A DNA stretch of 64,000 nucleotides from Torreya grandis (lineage: Eukaryota > Streptophyta > Pinopsida > Cupressales > Taxaceae): the NCBI GenBank assembly GCA_037957365.1, contig JARHVA010001189.1:3003501-3067500 (forward strand), in the 5' to 3' direction. Below the pieces are notes generated by a model that saw only the letters and a list, made by a program, of their open reading frames with translations, was not told where the DNA came from and did no database searches. Below are positions 47,233 through 61,720 of the stretch, piece after piece (position 1 is the stretch's first letter; every line of letters begins with the position of its first letter). A program made the translations under genes and the position numbers.

Positions 47233-48540
47233 ATGATGGTGAAAACAAGATTTAGGATAACAAATAACAACCTGAGAGATGTTAACCCTAGTAGAGATAG
47301 AGGTAGAGGTAGAGGTTGTAAGGATAATACTCCTATAAGATAAGAACCTCCTATTAACAATGATGGTACTAATGTTGAATCCCCTAACCATGAGAAAAAT
47401 AATCCTAATGATAATAAAAAATTAGTATTGAATGGAATACAGACTACATTGAATTCACTTCAAAATAAATTAGACACCCAAGAATGAAGGTTGAATAATT
47501 TAGAAGGTGTTCCACATGAATAAATTCCTCTTAGATAAGAAATGGAAGTTGTTGAGTAATAAATTTAAGATAACCCTATTAATGTGGTTGATCCTATCAT
47601 TAATGAACTAAAAAAAGTTACGTCTAACAACCTTCTCAGGTGAAAAATTAGGTGATGCAACTGATGCATGGTTGGTTCAGCCATAAAATTAATTTAACCT
47701 GAATAATATGTCCTCCAATGTGAAATAAAGAGTTGATACTTATCAATTTGTAGGAGCTACAACTATTTGGTGGAATCATCTCTATGCTCTAGAGGCTTAC
47801 CAACCAATGACTCTTATCTAGCCTAATTTTTAAAGGTAGCTCAGGAAGAGATATCTCAATTCTAACTTTAAAGAGTAAAAAGTAACTAATTTTAGATGTT
47901 AAAGCAAGAGAATATGACTGCAATTGAGTATGAAAATAAGTTTTGATTTTGTTGCATCATGTTAACTATATGCATGATGAAATAACTAAATTAACCAATT
48001 TCAAGTTGGGTTTTAAGGATATATTGATGCATGACATCAATATAACCAATCCAAAGACTATGACTACTGATATTGAATCTATTAATAAGGTAGAAGAGAA
48101 AGAGAAAGCCCATCAAAAGGCAAGGCAAGATTTTAAATAGAATAGGAAGTAGTATAAGAACAAGAATATGTCCCCTTCACCAAATAAATTCAAGAAATTT
48201 GATCAAAACTATAGATTTTTCAATAGTACCAATAGTTTTAATAAATTTCAAGTATAAAATAAATTCTTTAAAAATCTAAATTCTTATTAGTCTACAAAAT
48301 TTAATATAAATCATACCCAAGGTAGTCAAAATGTACTTAACACTAAGGAAAATACCATTCTTGTGTCTCTTTAAAGATCTATAATATGTTGGGAATGTGG
48401 TGAGAATCACTATTGTAAGGATTGTCCCAATCTAAAATGAAGTCAATCAGCTAACCATAGGGTGTATGCAACTATGGATAATAGAAATGCATATTTTCAA
48501 GTAAACCTTATTGAATTTAGAAGTAAACTAAATGATATTT
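47233..48540 (+). pseudogene. Family A copy 3 gag
   Basis: ATG at 47233-47235 is kept here and opens a frame with a basic start and an Arg/Gly-rich RDRGRGRG motif near 47296-47320. The capsid-like region lies at 47570-48140, with HDEITKLTNFKLGFKDILMHDIN open near 47960-48050. The zinc knuckle C-W-E-C-G-E-N-H-Y-C-K-D-C lies at about 48388-48426 with all ligands present. The TAG of copies 1 and 2 at the second position is TGG here, so copy 3 keeps the ancestral residue. Frameshifts and stops still destroy the frame. Confidence 0.78.
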
Positions 48541-49656
48541 ATATTTGATTTTGTTTGACTCAAAATCAAATAATAGTTTTGTTAATCCAAAAATAATTAA
48601 TAACTATAAAATAAATCCCATGACATTGAAGGATGGTTGGGATGTTGAGTTTAACTCAGGTAATAAAGTATCAATTTATAAATGTCTTGAATAGGTAAGA
48701 TTAGACTTTGGAAATTTTCAAACCCAAGTTAACTTGTTTTTTTCTCCTATTGCTTATTTTGACCATGGATTGGTTGAAACAACATAAATCCAATCTAGGT
48801 TGCTATAACAATTTGATGACATGGAAAAACTATTAATAATTCATGTTTTTCTAAAACCTAAGGTATGTAATATGGTATCCACTATATAGTTAAATAAAGA
48901 AGTGCATAAAAGATATAAATAATATGTTGTATAGATGCATAAAAAAACACCTGTAATAGAAAAAATATTCAAAGAATATCAATTTCTATAAGAATTTTTA
49001 GATGTATTTCAAAAAAACTAACTAATTTACCTCCTAAGAGAGAGAGAGAGTTTGATTTTTATATTGATGTAACACTAGGGGTATCCCCTATGTTTAAAAT
49101 GACTTACTATATGAATGTAATATATTTGTAAGAGCTAAAATCTATACTAAACATATATTATAAAATGACAATATTAGGCCAAGTGTGTCACCTTAGGGTG
49201 TACCTATGATATTTGTGAAAAATAAGGATGGAACCTTGCAATTGTGTGTTGAATATCACATGATTAAAAAGGTTACTATCAAGAATCATTATCCTTTGCC
49301 TAGGGTAGATGATCTATTTGATCAAATGAAATATGAAAATATCTTTTCTAAGATAGACTTGAGATCAGTCTATCACCAACTGAGAATCAAGGTTGAAGAC
49401 ATTCATAAAACTACCTTCAGAACTAGGTATGGACATTACAAATTTATGGTAATGCCTTTTGTTTTGACTAATGCACCTCCTTTATTTATGAATTTAATGA
49501 ATAGTGTATTCAAACATTTTCTTTGTAATTTTATTCTAGTTTTTCTTAATGATATATTGATCTATTCTAAGAATGTAGTTAAACATGAAAAATGTTTGCA
49601 TTTAGATTTGCAATGGCTAAGGAAACATATATAATTTAGTATGTTATCTAATGTTA
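48541..49656 (+). pseudogene. Family A copy 3 protease and RT, RT catalytic Asp changed
   Basis: Protease remnants are at 48550-48770. RT is open from 49206 to 49634: [57 protein letters not shown] and [11 protein letters not shown] near 49537-49570. The last motif is normally FFDD, so the first catalytic Asp has become Asn and Phe has become Leu. Copy 3 extends past the point where copies 1 and 2 are truncated. It is cut near 49650 by reverse-oriented LTR sequence. Tentatively chromovirus, Tekay/Del-like. Confidence 0.8.
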
Positions 49657-50028
49657 TAGGTACAATCATTGAGGGGGGGGGTGAATAAATGATCCTAAAT
49701 AATCCAACTTAAATTATGATCTTTACAAATACTTAATCAATTACCAAAAGCATTCATGAAGCATACACATCATTCATAGCAATGAGCAAGAGAGATAATG
49801 CAAGATTAATCACATAACACATGACATACATGGGAAACCATCTTGGGGAATAAAATACACTGGAACCTATAATTGGAATACTATCCTATAATAACAAGAA
49901 CCAATTTAGACTAGTTGTAATTGATCAAAGAACTACAATCCCTATTTAGTGAGACTACAATCCTAGAAGGTGATACCACACCTGTCTAGTTGTGCTGTAA
50001 TAATACATAGACTTTTAACAAGTTTTAC
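49657..50028 (-). repeat. Reverse-oriented Sirevirus-like LTR end fragment
   Basis: Read on the minus strand it has the copia LTR layout: a TTTTATTCCCCAAGATGG..TCCCATGT segment (compare GTTTTTCCCACTTTAGG..TCCACAT in element C), then TTATTCACCCCC before the end. It has no coding content. It is related to, but not the same family as, the LTR at 50045-52577. Confidence 0.6.
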
Positions 50029-50041
50029 CTTTTAAGGAGGA
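50029..50041 (-). other. Reverse-oriented primer-binding site
   Basis: On the minus strand ATTGGTATCCTCC follows the LTR end TTTCAACA. The TGGTATC core matches the Met-tRNA type site, which shows that the LTR to its right is a 5' LTR in minus orientation. Confidence 0.65.
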
Positions 50042-52577
50042 TACCAATTGTTGAAACACAACTAGATACTAAGTGGGGGTGAATCAATATATGAATTAAA
50101 ATTGGTCCTTTAATACCTTTTAGAATATATTAAAGATCTATGTGGATCAAATCAAATATGTAAAGATCATACAAACAAAAATACACATGACACAAGATTT
50201 ATACATGGAAAACCCAAAGGTAAAAACCATGATGAGAATAGACACTAAAATTTACTATTCTAATCCATCCTCATAATTCAAAGCCTCACTAGCAAACCTC
50301 ACTGGTTATAATGTTTAAGAGCACCAACTCTAAGGAAGGACCCACTCCCTAATCTGAGCACCCACTTAGCTTATCTAATGGCACCAACCTATCAGACTCT
50401 TCTATGGAGCTATAAATTCAATTTACAAATTAGATTCATATAAGAATCTAAATCACAATTCTTTGTTATAGGTATAATATGAAACTAATCATACTCTGCA
50501 CATTCTCTTTATGCCTTTCTTCCTATCTGCTCCTCTCTATTCCTCTAGTCCTATGTCTGGATATCTCTCTATTTAACACACTTCATTAGCTTCACCAACC
50601 ACTCTACTCTTTTCTACCCCCTCTAGTTCTTTGTCTTTATGATTTTCTATTTGACACACTTCATTGGATTTTTATCTCTAACTCTATCTATATTCGATTT
50701 GGCTCAATATAAAAAATAATTATTCTAGCTACATTTTCCTTTGTTCTAGATATCATATATATAAACAAAGGATCTAGGGTTTCATATCTTCTATGTGGTC
50801 AAACCCAAATTATTAACACATCATATCAATTTTGGACTCTAGTTCATTAATATTTGGAATTTAAGTTTCCCACATCTCAATTCCATGCATCACACTATAA
50901 TTATAGGTATCTTTACTATATATAGCATTTGTTAAACTCAAGTTTTGATGCACATGGTATTTAATGTAGATTTGATTAGCTGGATCGATCAATTTCATTA
51001 TCTGTGTCAATATATAGAGCTTTTACATACATTCCTACATGTTTTTATAACTAATAATTTATCTAGACATGACTTTGAATTTTAGTCATTAATCTTGCTT
51101 TTGGCACCATGATCTGATGGTCCATATTTAAATGACTCAACTTTAAAATTCATCCATTTGATCACCTTATAATAGGATCATGATATCCATCTGATCTTTG
51201 TACACTTACAAACTTTATATTTATCACCTTTAAAATGCACCCATTGATATTCCTTATCCAAGCTTCCACGTGTCATTCAATATTCAAAGATGCATAATAT
51301 TTTCTTCTATTTTGATATTAAACATTGAGATATTTATCCCATCTCACTACTTTATATATATTTAGATCACTGTCACTCCATCAATCTTCTCTAACCTACT
51401 TAGTCTTTAACTGCTATTGTGTTGATAAATGTTGATCACTTTGTTCCATCTAAGTCCTCTTGCTTCGTTGGGTCTTTCTTATCCAAGCTTCTATGTGTCA
51501 GTAGATATTTTAACTTGCATGAAATTTACCTTGACCTGGTCATTAAAATTTGACCTCATCTCACTATTTCCTACATCTCTGGATCACTTTCACTTCATTG
51601 ATCTTCCCAAACATGCTTGGTTTTTAACTCACCACTATGTTGATAAACATGGAACACTTTATATTATTTGAGTCTATTCTCTCTATTGGATCTCCTTTTC
51701 ATGATCAACCACACACCATCATATATTTTGATAAGTTTAATCATTAAATATGATAAGTTTATATTCATTGGGCCTTTTTCTAACAAACTCTATGACTGTG
51801 ACACTTATCACTTGTGTCCTCACTCGAAGCTCCTTTTGTGACAATTTTACTTCATCATGTTCCATTGGATCTCCAATGTCTAATTAAGCATGAGTCATTG
51901 ATATTATAACTAGCTCTATATTTATCTTTAACATGTTCACTCTCATTTGTCATTTATCTGACAGACTCATGTGCTTATGACACTTAGCATTAACACATTC
52001 ACTTGAAGGGACCTTTAATACTTTGACTTTGCTTTCCTTCATTGGATCATTTGCGTATAATGAAGTGATAGGTATTGATCAAGCTAGGACATATATTAAG
52101 TCTTATACTTAGGATAATATAAAGTCCATTGATCCTTTCTCAAAACTAATAATTGCTAGATCAAGGGGCTAGTTTTATAACAACAATATGGACTTAAGTT
52201 ATAACTTAAGTTACCAACTCTCATTTATACCAAGTCAACATTAAAATATAACTTTTATTTTTGATGCCATGGGTAAATCCTTGGGATTTATTGAGAAACC
52301 TTATTCAATCCAAAAGCAAATATAATTCAATTTTGGGCTCATTTCTTCTCATTTCAACCTACGGATCATATATTCAAGATGATCATGAAAAACCCATAAT
52401 AGATCTACTATCTATTTGAATTTTAACATCCATAAATGGTATTTTTAAAATCATGACAACTTTTCATAGTGAAACTATGAAACATGTTCTTCTCTCCATC
52501 AATCTTGTCTAATCCTTTTAACATTGATGGCATTCATATTGTCCCTTTTGACATCAATGACAATCATATTGCCAATA
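50042..52577 (-). repeat. Reverse-oriented Sirevirus-like 5' LTR, about 2.5 kb
   Basis: The minus strand starts near 52577 with TATTGGCAATATG and ATTGTCATTGATGTCAAA, the same start motif as the LTRs of element C (GGAAATATTGTCATTGATG). It carries several GTTGGTGCTC-type motifs near 50290-50400 and ends in ATTGATTCACCCCC..CAACA at 50042. The interior (50400-52500) is noncoding. One ORF at 51429-51671 has no recognisable domain. Only a few bases of internal region follow its PBS, so the rest of the element is gone. Confidence 0.68.
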
Positions 52578-53307
52578 GGTTAGATAGAAATACTAAATTA
52601 GGTTGTGAAAGATATGTTAATAATGTATGTGATGGATCAACAAGGTAAATGGGAAGACCATTTACACTTGGTTTAAAATTCTTACAATAACACATACCAT
52701 TATATTATTAAAATGGATACATTCAAAGCTTTGTATAGATGAAAGTGTAGAACTCAACTTGGACAGGAAATTTTAAAAATAGAAATATTTTTGGTCCTAA
52801 TGTTTTACAGGAGTATGATAGGTAAATATAAATTATAAGGAAAAATATAAACACTACCTCTGATAGGCAAAAGAGTTATGATTATTTAAATAGGTCACCA
52901 TGTGAATTTGAAGTTGGTGATAAAGTTTATATGCATGATAAACCATATAAAAGTATGATTAAGTTTGGAAAGACATCCATATTAACTCATAAATTTGTAG
53001 GACCCTTTGAAATTTTGAATAAAATTAGTCATGTTGCCTATCCCTTCCTCTTTCTCTATCCTTGATTCATGATGTTTTTCATGGTGTATTATTAAGAAAG
53101 TATAAGCCTAATCCTCTTCATGTTACGGATTGGAATCATCTTCAAGTTTTAGAAGAGGAAAATATGCAGTTAGATCTAGTGAATATCCTAGAACATTGTA
53201 GCATTAGATTTTAAAATTATGAGATTTCTCAAATTCTATTTCAATAGGATGTTTTGTTTGAAAGAAGTGTTTCTTAGGAAGATGAAAGTATTTTCAAGCA
53301 ATATTAT
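52578..53307 (+). pseudogene. Family A copy 3 integrase, C-terminal part
   Basis: Degenerate frame of a Ty3/gypsy integrase tail: MDQQGKWEDHL-like segment near 52622-52660, YNNTYH, GRKCRTPL near 52737-52760, then RQKSYDYLNR, FEVGDKVYM near 52909-52935, ILTHKFVGPFEILNKI near 52979-53030, HDVFHGVLLRKY near 53066-53104 and HVTDWNHLQVLEEENMQL. The GPF and VFH blocks are typical of chromoviruses. The end (EISQILFQ..VLFERSVS.EDESIFKQYY) resembles a short Tekay-type chromodomain tail. RNase H and the integrase core are missing between 49656 and 52578. Confidence 0.78.
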
Positions 53308-55660
<2,353 letters not shown>

Positions 55661-55689
55661 ATTATCTTGAAACCATTTATATGGCTCTT

Positions 55690-55705
55690 TTCCAAGTGGG
55701 GTAGG
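55690..55705 (+). other. Polypurine tract of family A copy 3, split by element C
   Basis: TTCCAAGTGGGGTAGG ends at 55705. After element C the sequence resumes as AGGATG and then the LTR start TGTCATGACCC at 62996. Together they form the purine-rich tract that normally precedes a 3' LTR. Confidence 0.75.
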
Positions 55706-56692
55706 TGTTGGAAATATTGTCATTGATGTCAAAGGTCTAACATTATTGGTGATAAAGGCCCCATTGCATTTAATGGTGTTTTTAATATTCATATCTTGGC
55801 TAATGTGTGTTAATATTTATTTAATATTAATGAATACATTTTTGGTTGTCTAAAGTCAAAAGAGGTCCCATGGAGAAGTTAAAGAGTCATGGGGTAAAAT
55901 ACGAAAGAGGAATGGGATGAATTTTCTCATGAAGAGTCATCTTGAGGAATTTTAGGAGTCACCATGTGAAGACAAAAGAGGGTATGTCACATTTTTCCAT
56001 AAAGGGACACTTTGAGGGATATAAAAAATAACCAAGATAAATACAAAAGAGGAAAGGATGATTTTACTTATGAAGGTCACCATATGACTTTTTAAATATA
56101 AGGATATGAAGGGTCATACAAGTTTGGTGCCATTTTACATGAGGATTAAAGGGTCACAAAGGGTGAATGCCAAAGGTCATTTGGAAAGATATAAATAAAG
56201 GCTTGAGAATACATTTGTAATATGAAAGAGAGTTCATCATTTGTATTTGTTTTTGAAGAGAGAAAAGTAGGAGATATTATAGAGTTTTATCATTTGTTGA
56301 GTAAGCAAAATTGAGAGATAGTTATGTTTTATACACAAGAGGTGTTGGTGCTCCTATGGGTTGGTGCTTCTATGAGTTGGTGCTCACAAATATTTGTTGT
56401 GTTGGTGCTCAACAAAGGGGTTGGTGCTCCTGAAAGTTGGTGCTTTAAAAATTTATAATTTGTGTTGGTGTTCATTCATATACTTGAGATTGTTCTCTGT
56501 GGTTTTTCCCACTTTAGGTTTCCACATAAAAATATGGTGTATCTCTCTCTTGTGTGGTGCATATTATTGTTTCAATTTTATTTCATATCTTGAATGTGTG
56601 GTTAAGTGGTTAAAGAAAAATAATTTGATTAAGAAATAAGATATATAATATATTGATTCACCTCCCTCCCCTCTCATTATATTTCATTCTTA
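55706..56692 (+). repeat. 5' LTR of element C (987 bp)
   Basis: It begins TGTTGGAAATATTG. Around 55859-56110 are diverged tandem units starting AAAGAGG at 55904, 55975 and 56046 (71-bp spacing). TATAAATA at 56190-56197 is a convincing TATA box. From 56343 to 56480 the motif GTTGGTGCTC recurs about seven times, in what would be the 5' end of the transcript. The right end CATTCTTA (CA decayed to TA) abuts the PBS spacer. Confidence 0.88.
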
Positions 56693-56697
56693 AAAAT

Positions 56698-56708
56698 TGG
56701 TATCATAG
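56698..56708 (+). other. Primer-binding site of element C
   Basis: TGGTATCATAG, Met-tRNA type, lies five bases after the LTR end. Confidence 0.85.
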
Positions 56709-56717
56709 TAGGTTCAT

Positions 56718-57640
56718 TTGAAAAAGTTTTATAACTTAAAGGTAGATCAGGAAAGCATGATGGATGGATCACATGAAGGTTTTTTAACAAATAAGGAACC
56801 TTTGTTTGATGGGACAAATTATGTTGTTTGGAGCATAAGGATGAAGACTTATTTGATGGCCCTTGGATTTGACATATGGCAAGTAGTGGTAGAGGATTAT
56901 GAAGAGCCATAGTTAATTTTAACTACTCCAAGCTTTAAATGTTATTTTATGTGGTTTATGTGAATCAATATTTGTTAAAGTTATGCAATGTAAATTTGCT
57001 CATGAAACTTTGGTAAAACTTGAGAATATTTAAAAAGGTGATGGAAAGGTTTAGAAAGCCAAACTTTAGACTTTAAGAAGATAGTTTAAGAGTTTGAAGA
57101 TGGAAGAGGAAGAAAATATAGAAATTTATCTTTTTTAGGTTGATCAAATAGTTAATCAGATTTAAGGTCTTGGAGAAAAGTTAGAAGAATCAATTATGGT
57201 TCAAATTTTTTTGAGATCTATGCCATTGAGATATAATGTAAAATTTTCAATAATTAAAGAGATGAAGAATTTAGCCAAGCTAAAGATGGATGAGAAACAT
57301 GGTGTTGTTACATCATATGAGATGTGGACTGAACAAGAGAAACCATCAAAGAAAGAAGATAATTTCAAGACATCAAATAAAGAGAAGGCTAAGATTCAAG
57401 AATCAAGTGATAGTTCTAGAGATGATGAAGATGAAAATGGAGCTCTATTCATTTGCACGCCAAAAAAGGGCACAAGTAAATATAAAGGAAAATTACCTTT
57501 CAATTGTTTTAATTGTGGAAAGATTGGATATTTTGTAGCTAAGTTCCAAAATAAGGGTAATGGTGATAATGAAGAAGGAAAGTGTACATAAAAGAATAAT
57601 TTCAAAGGAAAATTCAAGAAGGGATTTGAGAAGAAGAGTT
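56718..57640 (+). pseudogene. Element C gag, zinc knuckle destroyed
   Basis: The copia-type Gag begins near 56718-56760 and shows the PLFDGTNYVVWSIRMKTYL motif at 56801-56860. A UBN2-like helical region is interrupted by stops at 56910-57190. A basic, Ser/Glu-rich segment follows, then a zinc knuckle at 57504-57545 reading C-F-N-C-G-K-I-G-Y-F-V-A-K-F. The His and the last Cys of the C-x2-C-x4-H-x4-C motif are now Tyr and Phe. Gag would coat the element RNA in cytoplasmic particles. Confidence 0.82.
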
Positions 57641-58620
57641 TGTATTCTAAAGATCCTAGCTCAGTTGAAGATAGTAGAGTCAGTGATTCAGAAGAATAAG
57701 AGATTATATTCATGGCTATACATAAAGATGCATTCATAATCAAAAGTAAAGATGATAAAGAATAAGAACAGGATGAAGACAAAGTGAATCTAGAATGAGA
57801 ACTCATTTGTGCCTTAAAAGAGTTAAAAGCTCTTGAAAAGAAGAATCAAAGATTAAAGCTCCAGATCAAGAAAAATGAAAAGGAGTCAAAGGAAATAATT
57901 GAAGATCTACAAGCACACTTTGAAGAAGCCAAGAAGAATGAATAAGATCTAATGACATAGTTTAAAATAGTAAGTGAAGAATGTGAAAGGTATGTTGTTG
58001 AAATTGCTTCTTTAAAATCATATCTTGAGAAAATAAATAAAGCAATCAATGATAGGTAAACCAATGGTTCAAAATTTTAGAATAGCACTAATATGTTAAA
58101 TAAGATATTAAAAAATCAAAGATTAATGTCAGATAAGATAGGTATTGGATTTGAAAAAGAGAAAGGGTATGCCACTACTTTCATAAACAAGGAAAAAGGA
58201 AAGAGCTATGCTGAAGCTCTTACAAAAAAAGAAATAAAAGAGAAGTTAAGAATACAGAAGACATCTCAAACAAAGAAGGATGGAAGGAATAGAGCTACAA
58301 AATGCAATCAGGTCAGAGATACACAAATAGCTCCTATTTTTATGGTTACTATTTTTATTGTAATAGATATGTTCATAAGAAAATAGAATATCAAAAAAGG
58401 GCTAACAATTTCAAAAATAAGGAGAAAGAAAGTCATACAGAGTCAAATAGAATCCACAACTCTTTTGATCCTCTATCAGGATTTAATAAAGAGGCCATAA
58501 TATGCTACAAGTGCAAAAAATTTAGACACATATCCTGGTAATGGAGAAATGTATTTGAGTCAGTCAAGAAGGACCGGAGTTGTAAGGCTCCATTCATCAA
58601 GAAGAAAGTTCAGATAGGTT
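57641..58620 (+). pseudogene. Element C Gag C-terminal extension (coiled coil and second knuckle)
   Basis: An acidic stretch (57660-57800) is followed by a Lys/Glu/Leu-rich coiled coil (57801-58050), then the NMLNKILKNQR..SDKIGIGF segment at 58090-58160 and a degenerate second zinc-knuckle region, including CYKCKKFRHIS near 58503-58535. This layout is characteristic of Sirevirus Gag. The reading frame is broken by TAG and TAA codons at expected Gln and other positions. Confidence 0.78.
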
Positions 58621-58667
58621 CATGGTAGAAGAAACAACCTAAAAAATATATGTTGGTATAGACATAT

Positions 58668-59090
58668 TTGCATGCAAGAAATGAAGAAAATCCATGGTTA
58701 ATTGATAGTGGATGTTTGAGGCAAATGATAGGAGACAAAATCAATTTCATAACCTTGAAGAAGATCAATGGTGGCACAATGAAATTTAGAGATAATATTA
58801 CTGCTAGAATTGCCAAAAAAGGTACACTAAGTTTGGATAATGGTAGAACTAAAACTAAAAATATTTTATATGTAGAAGGTCTTAAGCATAATATTTTGAG
58901 TATAAGTCAAATGTGTGATTAGGGGCACACACTAAATTTTTATGCAAAAAGTTGTGAAATTAAGAGAAAAGATTTAGATGTGTTAATTACAGATGCTTAG
59001 AGAACATGCAATAATTTGTATATGTTATCAAACATCAAAGGTAAAAGATGTTATTTGAGTTATATTTAATAAAGTTGGCTATGTCACAGG
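58668..59090 (+). pseudogene. Element C protease and integrase zinc-binding region
   Basis: WLIDSGCLRQMIGDK at 58697-58740 is the copia protease active site, with the Asp-Ser-Gly intact. KNILYVEGLKHNILSISQ (58858-58915) is the conserved protease C-terminus. After TAG at 58920 the frame continues toward the integrase HHCC domain (LCH..TGHINFNNL near 59080-59120). The protease would process the polyprotein. Confidence 0.85.
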
Positions 59091-60060
59091 AGAACGGGGC
59101 ACATAAATTTTAACAATCTTGTCAACATCAACAAGAATCAAGTAGTCATAAATATTCCAAAGATTAAAAATACATCTAACACGCTTTGTGAGCCTTTTCA
59201 GCATGGGAAGAAGACCAGAAGGTGGTTCAAAACAAAAGAGTACTCAACCACTTAGATGTTAGAGATTGTTCACAATGATCTATGTGGACCTATAAGAACT
59301 CAAAGTACTCAAGGTGAGAAATATTTCATGTTGCTTATTGATGATTTTTCACATATGACTTGGGTAATATTTTTAAATAAAAAAGTAGAAGTTCTTAGAC
59401 ATTTCAAAGCATTAGTTGAGAATGAAACTAGTTTAAATATTAAGTTTATAAGATCAGATCAAGGAGGAGAATTCATGTCAGATTAATTTATTGGGTTTTT
59501 CAAAGACCATGGAATAAAGAGACATTATTTAGTAGTTAGAACTTCACAAAAAAATGGAGTAGTTGAGTGGAGAAATAAAATAGTTCAGGAGATGGTGAGG
59601 ACAATGCTAAATGAATCCAAGATACTAGATAAATATTGGAGAGAGGTATATATTATAATAGTACATATTCATATTATATAATTATTGAGATTAAATTGTG
59701 ACAAGATTTTTAATGAGCTATGGAAAGACAAACCAATAATAGTTGATTATTTCATATTTTTTGACAGCAGATGCTTCATAAAGAGAACTAATGAAAAACT
59801 TGGGAAGTTTGAATCTAGAGTAGATGAAGGTATATTTCTTGGTTATTCTTGAAAAAGTAAAGCTTATAAATGTTATAACAAAAAAACCAAGAAAATTGTT
59901 GAAAGTGCAAGTGTCAGGATAGAAGAAGATGGAACATAAAGAATCAGTAATCTAGCAGACATTCTTGAAATCATTAAAGAGGAAGAGTTTGAAGAATCAT
60001 ATGAAGATGAGAAGAAGGAGAAAAAGGACACCAAAACTCCATCCAAATATGTTTAGATAA
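59091..60060 (+). pseudogene. Element C integrase, D-D-E residues still present
   Basis: The HHCC region is followed by the core. The first Asp is in VHNDLCGPI near 59269-59295, the second in IRSDQGGEF near 59450-59476 and the Glu in NGVVEW near 59553-59570. LLIDDFSHMTWVIFL at 59330-59375 is well kept. Further on are IFLGYS near 59830 and YKCYNKKT. Interruptions include TAG at 59253 and TAA at 59484 plus frame changes near 59640. The enzyme would insert element cDNA in the nucleus. Confidence 0.85.
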
Positions 60061-60179
60061 ATCATAATGAAAGTGACATCATTAAGGACATAAATGAAGG
60101 AATTCACATTAGAAGAATGATGGTAAGTGAATCTGAGCAAGTTAATTTCTCTTTGTTATCCAAAATTTAGACTAGAACT

Positions 60180-61020
60180 TTTTTAGAAGCTAGATATGAT
60201 AAACATTGGGTTAAAGCTATGGATGAATAATTAAATTAGATATAGAATAATGATACTTTATAATTATTTCCTAGACCAAAAGATCACAACATGATAGGAA
60301 CAAAATGGGTCTATAGAAATAAGTTGAATGAAAATGGAGAAGTGACCAGGAATAAAGAAAGATTAGTATGTAAAGGATATGCTCAAATTGAGGGAATAGA
60401 TTTTGAAGAAAATTTTGCACTAGTGGCAAGGTTAGAGGCTATTAGAATGTTTCTTACATATGTAGTGTTTAAAAATTTTAGAGTGTTTCAGATGGATGTC
60501 TAATGTACCTTCCTAAATAGGAATCTAGAAGAATAGGTCTACATTGAGCATCTTGAGGGATTTATTTTATCAAATATTAGTAGACATGTATGTAAATTAA
60601 AGAAAGCATTTTATGGATTGAAATAAGCTCTTAGAGCTTGGTATGGAAGACTTGATAAGTACCTATAGGATCAAGGTTTCAAGAGTGAATTTGCTGACAG
60701 TAATCTCTACATCAAAATAAAAGGTGAGTATCAATTGATTGTTGTGGTATATATTGATGACATCATTTTTGGAGTAAAAATTGAAAAGATGAAAAAATAA
60801 TTTTATAATAACATTCAAAAAGAATTTGAGATGTCTATGCTTGGAGAATTATCATTTTTTTTAGGATTGCAAATATTTCATTTAGTTATTAAAGAATTTT
60901 TATATCTCAAAGTAAATATGCCAAGGAAATGTTGAAGAAATTTGGTTTTGAGGATTGTGCACTAGTTGGCACACCAATATATACAATAAATAAGGTGAGT
61001 AAGGATGAAGATTCACCTAT
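60180..61020 (+). pseudogene. Element C reverse transcriptase
   Basis: The copia RT starts near 60180 (LEARYDKHWVKAM-like). It shows [16 protein letters not shown] (60297-60345), [35 protein letters not shown] near 60597-60625, and the catalytic YIDDIIFG near 60752-60775, with both Asp intact. A frameshift near 60900 precedes the LKKFGFEDC segment at 60930. At least six TAA or TAG codons occur, mostly at Lys or Gln positions of the family. Confidence 0.85.
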
Positions 61021-61710
61021 TACAGATCAATCTCTAAATAGATCTATGATTGGTAGTCTTTTATATTTGATAGCATCAAGTCCAGACATCATGCATGCAA
61101 TAGGTATGGTTGTAAGATATCAGTCATCTCCAAAAGATAGTCATGTTTAATTGGTGAAGAGAATATTCAAATATATCAAGGAGACATTGGATAATGGATT
61201 GTGGTATCCCATAGGTAGAGATTTCACTTATGTTGATTATACAAATTTAGATTGGGCAAGGTGTTTAGATGACAAAAAGAGTACAAGTGGAGGAGGTTTC
61301 TTCCTTGGTGATAGCTTAATATCATGGCTAAGCAAGAAGTATAATTTAGTATCACTTTCTACAACTAAAGTAGAATATATTGTAGTGGTATTATGTTGTA
61401 CTCAAGTGCTTTGGATGAAGCAAATTTTGGAAGATATCAAGGTAAAATGTGATGAAACTATTTCTATTTTTTGTGACAACACAAGTGCTATTAATATTTT
61501 GAAGAATCCAATGATGCATTCAAGAACAAAACATATTTCCATTAGATATCACTTATTGAGAGATTAGGTTGCAGATCAACATGTTAAGATGGAGTATATT
61601 AATACTACAAAGTAGATTGTAGATATTTTCACAAAGGCACTACCAAAAGACACATTTGAGTATCTACGAGAGAAGTTGGGAGTAATTTCTTTTACTTCTT
61701 ACCATTAAGG
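61021..61710 (+). pseudogene. Element C RNase H and pol C-terminus
   Basis: The frame contains SLLYLIASSPDIMHAIGMV (61056-61110), FKYIKETLDNGLWY, the RNase H motif DYTNLDWARCLDDKKSTSGG (61239-61300), TKVEYI near 61365, FCDNTSAI near 61472-61495, SRTKHISIRYH near 61521-61555, and the copia C-terminal box DIFTKALPKDTFEYLREKLG near 61622-61680. TAG codons stand at 61565 and 61614, where Gln is usual. It ends TAA at 61707. Confidence 0.85.
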
Positions 61711-61720
61711 TTCAACATCT

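Noticed and set aside
49671..49681. Run of nine or ten G as a regulatory or quadruplex site
   Set aside because: It is the decayed C-rich end of a reverse LTR (the CACCCCC motif seen in related LTR ends). Length may also be a sequencing artefact.
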